Assembly (NCBI GenBank): GCA_002413345.1 | Contig: DHWU01000082.1 | Location: forward strand, 42,497 to 50,808 | Direction: 5' to 3' | Origin: Propionibacteriaceae bacterium UBA5174 | GTDB taxonomy: Bacteria; Actinomycetota; Actinomycetes; Propionibacteriales; Propionibacteriaceae | Length of the DNA: 8,312 bases | In this document: positions 1 to 7,088 of the stretch, piece after piece | Layout of the letters: each line of letters starts with the position of its first letter | Numbering within the stretch: the first letter of the stretch is position 1 | The notes under the pieces: generated by a model | Database searches by the model: none | What the model was told of the DNA's origin: nothing | The model's input: the letters and a program-made list of their open reading frames with translations, nothing else | Made by a program: the position numbers and the translations under genes

Positions 1-370
1 TCAGGTGGTTGCCGCCGATGCTCAGTGCATCGCCGTCACCGGTCACCACGAAGACCGACAGGTCCTCGCGGGCCATCGCGACACCGGTGGCCAGAGCCGG
101 CGCTCGTCCATGAACCGTGTGCATCCCGTAGGACTCCACGTAGTAGGGGAAACGGGACGAACAGCCGATCCCGGAGACCACCACCAGGTTTTCCTGACGG
201 ATACCAAGGTCAGGCAGCATTCCTTGGAAGGCGGACAACACTGGGTAATCGCCGCAGCCTGGGCACCAACGAACCTCAGCAGGTGAGGTGAAGTCTTTGC
301 GGGTGAGCGGAGTGATCGCCAGCGGGATGCTGCCTAGGCCGTTCTTTGCGGTTGGAATGGTTGCGGTCAC
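1..370 (-). CDS. korB: 2-oxoglutarate:ferredoxin oxidoreductase, beta subunit (KorB), N-terminal part
   Basis: KorB is the thiamine-diphosphate and iron-sulfur subunit of 2-oxoglutarate:ferredoxin oxidoreductase. With KorA it converts 2-oxoglutarate and CoA to succinyl-CoA and CO2 in the cytoplasm, reducing ferredoxin. The gene runs off the left edge, leaving 123 readable residues of a protein usually about 340-370 long. Visible motifs are WCPGCGDY at residues 35-42, GIGCSSRFPYY at 67-77, GMHTVHGRAPALATG at 82-96, and the thiamine-diphosphate motif GDGD at 111-114 followed by IGGNH. Cys36, Cys39 and Cys70 are the expected first cluster ligands; the remaining part lies outside. The GTG start at 368-370 overlaps the korA TGA by four bases. 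A GAGGAGG ribosome site (378-384) inside korA lies seven bases upstream, which settles the start. Family identity is very secure. Confidence 0.95.
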   Translation of the reverse strand, partial: MTATIPTAKNGLGSIPLAITPLTRKDFTSPAEVRWCPGCGDYPVLSAFQGMLPDLGIRQENLVVVSGIGCSSRFPYYVESYGMHTVHGRAPALATGVAMAREDLSVFVVTGDGDALSIGGNHL

Positions 371-2220
371 TTTGCAGCCTCCTCATCGATGATCGCGTTC
401 AGGTTGTCGGCGAGCTCGGATTGCCGCAGTGGCAAGCCGTTGACTCGGGTGTAGCTCTCCACGTTGATCAGGTAGGTCGCTCGCAGCCACAGGGCCAACT
501 GGCCCAGATTCATCTCTGGAACGATCACCCGGTCGTAGCTGGCCAGCACCTCGCCGAGGTTGGCTGGCAGCGGGTTGATGTAGCGCAGATGGGCGGTCGC
601 CACGCTGCGTCCGCTGTTGCGGACTAGACGAGACGCTGCCTGGATTGGCCCGAAGGTTGAGCCCCAGCCCAAGACCAGCACCTTGGCTTGACCGCTTGGG
701 TCGTCAACGACCACGTCGGGAATCTCGCGAACGATCCCTTCGATCTTCTGGGCCCGGGTGCGCACCATCATTTCGTGATTGTCGGTGTCGTAGGACACCG
801 CGCCGGTCCCGACGGCTTTCTCCAAGCCGCCGATGCGGTGGGTGAGTCCGGGAGTGCCCGGTATTGCCCAGGCGCGGGCCAGCTTTTCGTCACGGGCGTA
901 GGGCCAGTAACTGCCATCGGGCTGATTGGGCTCGGTGGTCAGATTTGGTTCAATGTTGGGCAGATCGTCCATCTCAGGCACCCGCCAGGGCTCGGCGCCA
1001 TTACCCAGGTAGCCGTCGGTGAGGACCAACACCGGGGTGCGGTATTCAACCGCGATCTTGGCGGCTTCGAAGGCGGCTGCGAAGCAGTCAGCTGGCGATT
1101 GGGCGGCGATTACTGGCATCGGCGCCTCACCGTGACGTCCGAACAATGCGATGTTCAGGTCGGACTGCTCGGTCTTGGTGGGCATGCCGGTGGACGGGCC
1201 ACCTCGCTGCACGTCCACTACGACCAGGGGCAGTTCCATCATCACTGCCAGGCCGAGGATTTCAGCCTTCAGTGCCAGGCCTGGGCCAGAGGTGCTGGTT
1301 GCACCCAGGCAGCCAGCGAACGATGCGCCAAGAGCTGCCCCGATGGCCGCGATTTCATCTTCGGCCTGGTAGGTCATCACGCCAGCACTTTTGGCCTCAG
1401 CCAGGTACTGCAATACCTCGGTTGCCGGGGTGATCGGGTAGGCGCCCAGGTAGAGCGGCAGCCCGGCCTTCGCCGCGCCCGCGACCAGCCCGTAGGCAAC
1501 TGCGCGGTTTCCGGTGACCTGCCGGTAGGTGCCCGACTCGGCCGGGGCCTTGGCGATCTCGTAGCGAACCGCAAAAGCTTCTGAGGTCTCGCCGAAGTAG
1601 TAACCAGCTTTGAGCGAGGCGACGTTGGCGTCGCGAATCTCGGGCTTCTTGGCGAATTTCTTGGTCAAGAAGTTGACCGTCGAATCCACCGAACGTCCGT
1701 AGAGCCAATCCAACACACCCAGGGCGTACATGTTCTTGGTACGGGCAGCGTCCTTGCGGCTCAGGCCGAACGGCTCCACCGCAGTGGTTGCGGCCGCGGT
1801 CAGATTGAACGCGTGGACTTGGTAGTTGCTGAGGCTGCCGTCTTCAAGTGGGTTGGCGTCATAGCCAGCCTTGGCCAGACTGCGGGTGGTGAAGTCCGCG
1901 GTGTCGACTAGCACTAGGCCGCCAACGGGCAGGTCATCAATATTGGCCTTCAGCGCAGCCGGGTTCATCGCCACCAACACTTCGGGGTGATCGCCAGGGG
2001 TGTGAATGTCGTAATCGGCGAAGTGGACCTGGAAGCTGGACACGCCAGCCACGGTTCCTGCTGGCGCCCGAATCTCCGCGGGGTAGTTGGGCAAGGTCAC
2101 GAAGTCGTTGCCAGCTACAGCGCTGTCTTGCGTGAAGCGGTCGCCGGTCAGTTGCATTCCGTCACCGGAATCGCCAGCAAAGCGAATTACGACGTGGTCA
2201 ATGGTGGTCACTTGGGTCAT
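367..2220 (-). CDS. korA: 2-oxoglutarate:ferredoxin oxidoreductase, fused gamma-alpha subunit (KorA)
   Basis: This 617-residue protein is the large partner of KorB in the CoA-dependent oxidative decarboxylation of 2-oxoglutarate. Residues 1 to about 205 form the gamma-type domain, beginning with the IRFAGDSGDGMQLTG motif near 12-26. Residues from about 235 form the alpha (pyruvate:ferredoxin oxidoreductase-like) domain, with YPITPATEV at 261-269, EDEIAAIGAALGAS at 287-300, TSGPGLALKAE at 310-320, and the conserved RGGPSTGMPTKTEQSDL stretch at 339-355. The C-terminal domain (about 513-617) carries VLGWGSTFGP. Length and domain order match the fused KorA of mycobacteria and other actinobacteria. 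The ATG start has a GGGAGGG ribosome site nine bases upstream (2230-2236). It is first in a korA-korB operon. Pyruvate as substrate cannot be excluded from sequence, but a fused gamma-alpha chain with a separate beta chain favours 2-oxoglutarate. Confidence 0.95.
   Translation of the reverse strand: MTQVTTIDHVVIRFAGDSGDGMQLTGDRFTQDSAVAGNDFVTLPNYPAEIRAPAGTVAGVSSFQVHFADYDIHTPGDHPEVLVAMNPAALKANIDDLPVGGLVLVDTADFTTRSLAKAGYDANPLEDGSLSNYQVHAFNLTAAATTAVEPFGLSRKDAARTKNMYALGVLDWLYGRSVDSTVNFLTKKFAKKPEIRDANVASLKAGYYFGETSEAFAVRYEIAKAPAESGTYRQVTGNRAVAYGLVAGAAKAGLPLYLGAYPITPATEVLQYLAEAKSAGVMTYQAEDEIAAIGAALGASFAGCLGATSTSGPGLALKAEILGLAVMMELPLVVVDVQRGGPSTGMPTKTEQSDLNIALFGRHGEAPMPVIAAQSPADCFAAAFEAAKIAVEYRTPVLVLTDGYLGNGAEPWRVPEMDDLPNIEPNLTTEPNQPDGSYWPYARDEKLARAWAIPGTPGLTHRIGGLEKAVGTGAVSYDTDNHEMMVRTRAQKIEGIVREIPDVVVDDPSGQAKVLVLGWGSTFGPIQAASRLVRNSGRSVATAHLRYINPLPANLGEVLASYDRVIVPEMNLGQLALWLRATYLINVESYTRVNGLPLRQSELADNLNAIIDEEAAK
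378..384 (-). promoter_or_regulatory. Ribosome binding site for korB, inside the korA 3' end
   Basis: The minus strand reads GAGGAGG here, seven bases before the korB GTG. It is part of the codons for the terminal acidic residues of KorA, so korB is read from a site embedded in the upstream gene. This supports coupled translation of the two subunits. Confidence 0.75.
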
Positions 2221-2229
2221 ATTGGGCGG

Positions 2230-2236
2230 CCCTCCC
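2230..2236 (-). promoter_or_regulatory. Ribosome binding site for korA
   Basis: The minus strand reads GGGAGGG nine bases before the korA ATG. It is the only purine-rich anti-16S match near the start and supports the chosen ATG. Confidence 0.65.
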
Positions 2237-2397
2237 GGGTGCGAAGCAGGACGCTCGCAGCCGTAGTAATGGACAGAAAAGAACCCGGGATTCAGCCAGT
2301 GGTGTTAGCCAAATTCCAACATCGGTTACCCCTAGTCGGGACCGAAATCAGCATGGCGCCGCAAGGACCTGCCGGTGAGCATCTCCTATGGCGCCAA

Positions 2398-2416
2398 GCG
2401 CTATGGAGGATAGCGC
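2398..2416. repeat. Perfect 7-bp inverted repeat (candidate operator or hairpin)
   Basis: Arms GCGCTAT (2398-2404) and ATAGCGC (2410-2416) flank the five bases GGAGG. The symmetry is exact. Its place in a divergent promoter region suggests a dimeric regulator site. The purine-rich loop resembles a ribosome site, but no start codon follows at a useful distance, so an operator is the more natural reading. No matching regulator gene is present in the window. Confidence 0.5.
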
Positions 2417-2513
2417 GGGACCTAGGGGTTGGGAACCATATATTTGAACTGATTCCGAGTGGTGGAGTCCCAAGTGGCTAGTGGTGATAATGAGCGAACA
2501 TGACAGCTCGGTC

Positions 2514-2519
2514 TAGGCT
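2514..2519 (+). promoter_or_regulatory. Candidate -10 box for the mannosyltransferase operon
   Basis: TAGGCT fits TANNNT and would place transcription start near 2526, about 23 bases before the ATG at 2549. There is no recognisable -35 hexamer at the usual spacing, so this is a weak call based only on position and pattern. Confidence 0.25.
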
Positions 2520-2548
2520 GTGCGCGTGCTAGCTACCGATCTGCCGCG

Positions 2549-4249
2549 ATGGTGACCACGCAAATGAGTAAGCCAGCCGCGTCCTGGCTGAGTAGGTCCC
2601 GTACCCGGGTGAGTGTCGCCCGAAGCGATCTCGAGCGCGCCTGGACCTACGCCGCCGTCCGGCGCGGCTTTTATGGGTCGATCTTGCTGGTGTTGGGGTC
2701 GCTGACCCCGGCCTACCTGCCCCAGAGCACTCCGTGGTGGGAGGTCTTCTGGTGGATCGAGCAGAGCTGGTTCGATCTGACTGGCTGGGTTGGGTCTACT
2801 TGGTGGGGCAATAGCGTGCAACTAGGTGCATCGCTGTCGGTAGTGGACGCAATGAAGGCGGTTGAGGAGGTCGCCGTTTCGTTGGGTGCGCTGTTCGGTA
2901 CCACGATGGTGGTCGCTGGCGTTGCCTTGCTGGTGGAAGCTTGGTTCAGACTGCGGCCCAGCCTCTATCACGAGGTGAAGCACTGGCCGATCACATTGTT
3001 GTGGGTGCTGCCAATGCTGTTTGCGCCGCCCATCTTTAGCCATGATGCCTACGGTTACGCCGCCGAGGGCTGGGTGTTGCAGAACGGTCTGAATCCATAC
3101 GATGTGCCCATTTCGGTGCTGCCTGGGGCCTTTGCTGACCAGGCCGCCTGGCTGTGGCGCTATCACACCGCGATGTATCCGCCACTGAGTTTGCAGATGT
3201 TCCACGGCTTGGTGGCGATGGCCGGCAACGATCCCTACCTTTCGGCAGTCGCCATGCGGCTGCCAGCCCTGATCGGGGTCGCCTTGACCGTCCACTTGCT
3301 GCCGCGGATTGCGCGCCGAGTTGGTGCTGATGTCCAGTTGACAGCCTGGTTCGCCACGGTGAACCCGCTAGTGATCATCGATCTAGTCGGCGGCGCTCAC
3401 AATGACGCGGTGATGATGGGGTTGGTGGTGTTGGCCCTTTGGACGGCCTATCTGCCAGCTCGATCAACCATTCGTCGATCGGGTCGACTTGCTGGCAGGT
3501 TGGGTCAGGCACTGAGTTGGCTGGTTGCGGAAAAGTGGTTCCTGTTGGCCGCAGTGATTATCGGGGTGGCCACCAGCATCAAGCAGCCAGCACTGCTGGC
3601 GTTCTACCCAATCGCGTTGATTGGCCACCCCTGGCGGAGCCTGCATTGGCCCGATACCTGGCGGGCAGGCGTCCGATTGTCGATTTCGTTGGCGGTGGCG
3701 GTGGGCACCTTCGTAGCGATCAGCTTCGCGACCGGTTTGGGTTTCGGCTGGGTTTCTGCCGCCGATGTGCCTGGTTTGGTGGTGACGCTGGCTCCGTTCA
3801 GCTTGCTTGGTGAAGGGCTGCGGATGGCGTTTGAGTACTTCGCGATGCCAGGGGTCGGGGATGCCGTGAAGGCCGTACTGCGCTCTGTGGGCCTGTTGCT
3901 GACTGCAGTGGTGATCGCGGTGCTGGCTTTGGGGATCGGGCGCCGCAAGCCGATCACTTTCCTGAGCTGGTCCTACCTCACCTTCGCCTTCGGTGGAATC
4001 GCGTTGAACAGTTGGTACCTCACCTGGGGCGGCCTGCTGCTGCCGCTGACTAAACCATCTGCGCGGATCATTGGTACCGCAGTCACTACTACTGCAGTGC
4101 TGCTGGCCTATGAGGCGGGTAACTTGGCCTATCGAAACGGCGCAGTTGGACTGAGCTTTGCTGCAGTCGCTTTGATGATCGTGCTGGTCTATCGGCACAA
4201 ACAGGAACACGCTGCCAGATTGGCCCGACAAGCGAAGGCGACGCAATGA
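2549..4249 (+). CDS. Polyprenol-phosphomannose-dependent alpha-1,6-mannosyltransferase family protein (MptB-like)
   Basis: This 566-residue integral-membrane protein resembles the MptA/MptB GT-C glycosyltransferases, which take mannose from polyprenyl-phosphomannose to extend lipomannan-type glycans at the outer face of the actinobacterial membrane. About twelve or more hydrophobic segments are visible, for example at 43-58, 110-132, 147-163, 232-251, 331-357, 376-394, 443-464 and 533-548. Family-like motifs are SHDAYGYAAEG at 164-174 (an acidic residue in the first long loop, the presumed GT-C catalytic position), LNPYDV at 181-186, YPPLSLQ at 210-216, GGAHNDAVMMG at 281-291, SIKQPALL at 343-350 and SWYLTWGGLLLPL at 488-500. 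The start is uncertain: ATG 2549 lacks a clear ribosome site, and ATG 2564 is an alternative that removes five residues. The stop overlaps the next gene by four bases. The exact linkage and acceptor cannot be read from sequence. Confidence 0.82.
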   Translation: MVTTQMSKPAASWLSRSRTRVSVARSDLERAWTYAAVRRGFYGSILLVLGSLTPAYLPQSTPWWEVFWWIEQSWFDLTGWVGSTWWGNSVQLGASLSVVDAMKAVEEVAVSLGALFGTTMVVAGVALLVEAWFRLRPSLYHEVKHWPITLLWVLPMLFAPPIFSHDAYGYAAEGWVLQNGLNPYDVPISVLPGAFADQAAWLWRYHTAMYPPLSLQMFHGLVAMAGNDPYLSAVAMRLPALIGVALTVHLLPRIARRVGADVQLTAWFATVNPLVIIDLVGGAHNDAVMMGLVVLALWTAYLPARSTIRRSGRLAGRLGQALSWLVAEKWFLLAAVIIGVATSIKQPALLAFYPIALIGHPWRSLHWPDTWRAGVRLSISLAVAVGTFVAISFATGLGFGWVSAADVPGLVVTLAPFSLLGEGLRMAFEYFAMPGVGDAVKAVLRSVGLLLTAVVIAVLALGIGRRKPITFLSWSYLTFAFGGIALNSWYLTWGGLLLPLTKPSARIIGTAVTTTAVLLAYEAGNLAYRNGAVGLSFAAVALMIVLVYRHKQEHAARLARQAKATQ

Positions 4250-5181
4250 ACGATCCCGAGGTGCTCGTTGAGGTGGCCGATGGGGTCGGCCTGATCACGT
4301 TGAATCGTCCGCGGGCGATCAACGCGCTCAACCTGGCGATGTTGCACCAACTGTCGGATGCTTTGGGGGAACTCGCTACCGATGACCAGGTTCGCGAGGT
4401 CGAGCTGACTGGTGCCGGCGATCGCGGCCTATGTGCTGGTGCCGACGTTCGCGAATTGCGGCAAACCGCTGAGTCCGGGGGAGATGTTACCGAGTTCTTC
4501 GTGACCGAATACGGGTTGAATCTGGCAATCGCAGACTATCCCAAGCCGTACCGCGCCATCATGACCGGGATCACCATGGGTGGTGGTCTGGGGGTGAGTG
4601 TGCACGGTAGCGATCGGGTGGTTGACGCCAGTAGCGTCCTGGCGATGCCCGAGACTCAGATCGCGCTGTTTCCAGATGTATTCGTGAGTCATCTGTTGGC
4701 TCGTATCCCTGGCGAAATCGGTACCCACCTGGCGCTGACGGGGGCGAGCGTGAATGCCGCTGATGCGATCAGGCTGGGTTTGGCTGACCGATGCGTGGGG
4801 CCATTGCCCGAACCTGACCCGGTGCTGGCCGGGGCCTGGATCAGCGAGTGTTATGCCAGCGATGACCCCGTTGAGATCATCGGCAGGCTTGCCGCCCATT
4901 CCGATCCGAACGCCCGGGCGGCTGCGGCAGAAATCGCGCGCCGCTCACCGCTGTCGGTGGCGATCACCCTAGAAGCCCTGCGGCGTTCGTTGGACTTCCC
5001 AACGCTAGGTGACCAATACGACCAAGAGCTGGCTCTGGCCGTCCGCCTGGCCAGTGGGCCCGAGTTCGCCGAGGGGGTGCGCGCCCAGTTGGTTGATCGC
5101 GATCGCAGTCCGAAGTGGGCTCACCCCAGCTTGGCTGAAGTCAGTCGGGCTGAGGTGCTCAGCTACTTCGATCCGCTGTGA
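4246..5181 (+). CDS. 3-hydroxyisobutyryl-CoA hydrolase-like protein (enoyl-CoA hydratase/isomerase superfamily)
   Basis: This 311-residue cytoplasmic enzyme has a crotonase fold. Visible motifs are LNRPRAINALNLAM at 19-32, GLCAGADVREL at 61-71, the oxyanion-hole stretch MTGITMGGGLGVSVHG at 106-121, and MPETQIALFPDV at 134-145, with Glu136 and Asp144 spaced as the catalytic pair of human HIBCH is (Glu169/Asp177). The C-terminal half has RSPLSVAITLEALRR (233-247), FAEGVRAQLVDRDRSPKWAHPSLAEVS (274-300). This half separates 3-hydroxyisobutyryl-CoA hydrolases from short enoyl-CoA hydratases. The expected reaction is release of CoA from 3-hydroxyisobutyryl-CoA in valine breakdown. The ATG sits in an ATGA overlap with the mannosyltransferase stop; a weak GAAGG lies upstream. 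After the catalytic Asp the family usually shows glycines (PDVGG); here it reads PDVFV, which may alter the pocket. An EchA9-like role is the main alternative. Confidence 0.85.
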   Translation: MNDPEVLVEVADGVGLITLNRPRAINALNLAMLHQLSDALGELATDDQVREVELTGAGDRGLCAGADVRELRQTAESGGDVTEFFVTEYGLNLAIADYPKPYRAIMTGITMGGGLGVSVHGSDRVVDASSVLAMPETQIALFPDVFVSHLLARIPGEIGTHLALTGASVNAADAIRLGLADRCVGPLPEPDPVLAGAWISECYASDDPVEIIGRLAAHSDPNARAAAAEIARRSPLSVAITLEALRRSLDFPTLGDQYDQELALAVRLASGPEFAEGVRAQLVDRDRSPKWAHPSLAEVSRAEVLSYFDPL

Positions 5182-5747
5182 AACCGACCATTGCCGATTG
5201 GCACCGGGCGTGGCCGCATCGTCGGCCCATTTGGTATGAGTTCAGAAGCGTTGAACCTGAGCGTTGGGTGCGATTCCATTCGCTGCCCGGTTCCAAGCGA
5301 TATGCCGACGATGAGGCCGAATACGAGGAGCTGTTGGGGCGGCATCTGACGGTACTGGGGGAGTTAGCTCGAGGGGCTGGCGAGGTATTCATCGTCACCT
5401 ACGGCTGGTCGGATTCCGCAGAAGTGCCGCAGCATGAGGCTGAGCTTGCCGCTTTGGTCAGCAGCGAGCCGTGGACCAGTGTGCTGACTGACTTTGACGA
5501 GGACTTCGGTGCTACCTGGGCCCATTTGTATCTTGGCACGATCGGTCTAGACGCCCCAGCGCTGCTGGCACTGCTGCGGCTGGTTGCTGACGACCAAGAC
5601 CGGATGTTCTTCTTCGATCACAGCCTGACTTGGCTGTACGCCCCCTATGACGGTGGTGGCGATGTGGTTGCGCCCAGCGCTGCCGAACGGGATCGGCTGA
5701 AAGCGCGCCATGTCAGCTGGTTGCCGACAAATCCATTCGGGCTTTGA
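5178..5747 (+). CDS. Conserved-looking protein of unknown function (possible DUF3885-type)
   Basis: I do not recognise a function for this 189-residue soluble protein. It has no signal peptide, membrane segment or cysteine. It is rich in aromatic and acidic residues. Two stretches look like family signatures: WVRFHSLPGSKRYA at 30-43 and LYAPYDGGGDVV at 153-164, the latter followed by a charged segment and a terminal WLPTNPFGL. From memory this layout recalls DUF3885-type proteins, including the YDGG.DV tail, but that is a tentative match. The GTG start at 5178 overlaps the stop of the hydrolase gene as GTGA, so it is probably translated by coupling as the third gene of the operon. Its stop directly abuts the xthA stop on the other strand. 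An immunity-like or house-cleaning role would be a guess, so none is assigned. Confidence 0.75.
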   Translation: MKPTIADWHRAWPHRRPIWYEFRSVEPERWVRFHSLPGSKRYADDEAEYEELLGRHLTVLGELARGAGEVFIVTYGWSDSAEVPQHEAELAALVSSEPWTSVLTDFDEDFGATWAHLYLGTIGLDAPALLALLRLVADDQDRMFFFDHSLTWLYAPYDGGGDVVAPSAAERDRLKARHVSWLPTNPFGL

Positions 5748-6572
5748 TCAGCTTCGATCGGCGTAGTCGACTACTACGGGGGCGTGGTCACTGATCCGGG
5801 CCTCGTAGCTTTGGGCCCGATCGGTGCCGCCGCTGATCGCGGCCTTGGCTAGCTGTGAACTGGCCATGTGATAATCGATTCGCCAGCCGGTGTCGTTATT
5901 GAAGGCATTGCCCATCCAACTCCACCAGGAATAGGGCCCCTCGACGTCTGGGTGTAGCTGGCGCACCACATCAGTCAAAGTTCGCGGGCTCTGGATGGTG
6001 CTTAGCCATTCGCGTTCTTCGGGCAGAAAGCCCACCGATTTGGCATTGCCGCGCCAGTTGCGCACGTCGGCGCGAGTATGGGCGATGTTGTAGTCACCCA
6101 TCACTAGGAACTCTCGGCCTTTGGCTTTGGCGGCCAGCCGGGCCTTGGTCAGATATGGCCGAAATGACTTCATGAACGCGAGTTTGCGCTGGTAGCGGGC
6201 CAATTCCTCGGGGGTGTCATCGGCCCGGCCACCCTTGGGCAGATACAGCGAACCCACGGTCAACTGCCAGCCGCAGAGGTCGTAGTCGGCCTCCAGATAG
6301 CGGCCCTCGGCGTCGAAGCTGCGGTTGCCGAAGCCCTCGCGAACCGCCACCGGTGGGGTGCGGCTGAGTAGTGCCACCCCGTTGCGTCCGGCGCGAGCCC
6401 CGGGGTGGTAGGCGAAGTGGTAGCCCGTGCTTGCCTCGATCGGCACCAGATCTGCCGGGGCGCGCACCTCCTGCAGTGCGACCAAGTCGGGCTCGCGTTC
6501 GGTGAGCCAATCAACGAACCCGCGCCGCACTGAAGCCCTGATCCCGTTGACGTTGACCGTGGCGATTCGCAT
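5748..6572 (-). CDS. xthA: Exodeoxyribonuclease III (AP endonuclease of the EEP family)
   Basis: This 274-residue protein matches the length of exonuclease III, which cleaves abasic sites and removes 3' blocking groups in base-excision repair, and degrades one strand of duplex DNA 3' to 5'. The motifs of the endonuclease/exonuclease/phosphatase fold occur in order: NVNGIRA from Asn7, LQEVRA with Glu35, SLYLP with Tyr110, MGDYNIA with Asp160 and Asn162, RIDYHM with Asp233, and SDHAPV with the catalytic Asp262-His263 pair. NDTGWRIDY near 226-234 is typical of the ExoIII branch. The ATG start gives the canonical N-terminus MRIATVNVNG. No strong ribosome site precedes it, and the gene starts only nine bases after the yajQ stop, so it is probably cotranscribed with and coupled to yajQ. 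Confidence 0.95.
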   Translation of the reverse strand: MRIATVNVNGIRASVRRGFVDWLTEREPDLVALQEVRAPADLVPIEASTGYHFAYHPGARAGRNGVALLSRTPPVAVREGFGNRSFDAEGRYLEADYDLCGWQLTVGSLYLPKGGRADDTPEELARYQRKLAFMKSFRPYLTKARLAAKAKGREFLVMGDYNIAHTRADVRNWRGNAKSVGFLPEEREWLSTIQSPRTLTDVVRQLHPDVEGPYSWWSWMGNAFNNDTGWRIDYHMASSQLAKAAISGGTDRAQSYEARISDHAPVVVDYADRS

Positions 6573-6581
6573 CAGCGAAGG

Positions 6582-7076
6582 CTAGTGCCGGTAGTTGTCG
6601 AACTGGACGGCAAAGTCGAAGTCGGCTTCCCGGACCAGTTGCTGCACCGCCTGCAGGTCGTCGCGCTTCTTGCTGAACACCCGCAGTTCTTCGCCCTGAA
6701 CCTGGGTTCGCACACCCTTGGGTCCGGCGTCGCGAATCAGCTTGGCGACCTTGGAGGCATTCTCGCGGCTGATGCCCTGCTTGGTGGTGGCCGTGATCTT
6801 CCACATCTTGCCCGACAGCCGTGGTTCACCGGCGTCCAGAGATTTCAGGTCGATCTTCCGGCGAACCAGCATGCTCTGGAAAACGTCCAGCACGGCCTTG
6901 ACTCGTTCTTCGCCGTTGGACTCCATCTCAATCGCCTCACCGGAGGCTTTGATGGACGAATCGGTGCCCTTGAAATCGAAGCGGTTGCGCACCTCTTTGG
7001 CGGCCATGTTGAGCGCGTTGTCGATCTCCTGTTGATCGACCTTGCTGACGATGTCGAAAGAGCTTTCGCCTGCCAC
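6582..7076 (-). CDS. yajQ: YajQ/UPF0234 family nucleotide-binding protein
   Basis: This is a 164-residue cytoplasmic protein of the YajQ family, whose members have a tandem RNA-recognition-like fold and bind nucleotides; in Xanthomonas a member acts as a cyclic-di-GMP effector. The sequence shows SSFDIVSKVDQQEIDNALN at the N-terminus, RFDFKGTDSSI, the central GEPRLSGKMWKI, then GISRENASKVAKLIRDAGPKGVRTQVQGEELRVFSKKRDDLQAV, and the C-terminal DFAVQFDNYR. I place the start at GTG 7074-7076, giving VAGESSFDIV. AGGAGG lies six bases upstream at 7083-7088, and family members begin right at this point. An upstream ATG at 7131-7133 would add 19 unconserved residues and is unlikely. xthA follows after nine bases. 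Whether this copy senses any dinucleotide cannot be told from sequence. Confidence 0.95.
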   Translation of the reverse strand: MAGESSFDIVSKVDQQEIDNALNMAAKEVRNRFDFKGTDSSIKASGEAIEMESNGEERVKAVLDVFQSMLVRRKIDLKSLDAGEPRLSGKMWKITATTKQGISRENASKVAKLIRDAGPKGVRTQVQGEELRVFSKKRDDLQAVQQLVREADFDFAVQFDNYRH

Positions 7077-7082
7077 TGTCTG

Positions 7083-7088
7083 CCTCCT
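7083..7088 (-). promoter_or_regulatory. Ribosome binding site deciding the yajQ start
   Basis: The minus strand reads AGGAGG, a full anti-16S match, six bases before GTG 7074-7076. It rules in favour of the short form of YajQ over the ATG 57 bases upstream. Confidence 0.85.

Larger units (their letters stand above)
2221..2548. other. Divergent intergenic region between korA and the mannosyltransferase gene
   Basis: These 328 bases contain no supported gene. The octamer ATGGCGCC occurs twice in direct orientation (2353-2360 and 2388-2395). A perfect inverted repeat lies at 2398-2416. ACCCCTAG (2328-2335) has its inverse CTAGGGGT at 2422-2429. An AT-rich patch at 2438-2448 stands out from the GC-rich surroundings. 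On the plus strand, TAGGCT at 2514-2519 fits the actinobacterial TANNNT pattern for a -10 box of the mannosyltransferase gene, but no convincing -35 goes with it. I found no convincing -10 box for korA within about 100 bases of its start. The region probably holds both divergent promoters and their operators; which elements do so is inference. Confidence 0.6.

Noticed and set aside
688..1584. A 298-residue open frame on the plus strand opposite korA
   Set aside because: It lies wholly within the well-supported korA gene, shows no recognisable domain, and is the kind of open antisense frame that GC-rich codon usage produces.
1987..2481. A 164-residue plus-strand frame reaching into the divergent intergenic region
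   Set aside because: More than its first 230 bases are antisense to korA. The rest crosses the repeats and candidate promoter region, and the translation has no domain-like character.
3464..4246. A 260-residue minus-strand frame opposite the mannosyltransferase gene
   Set aside because: Its translation is rich in Gln, Arg and His of low-complexity character, typical of an antisense shadow, whereas the plus-strand frame has membrane segments and family motifs.
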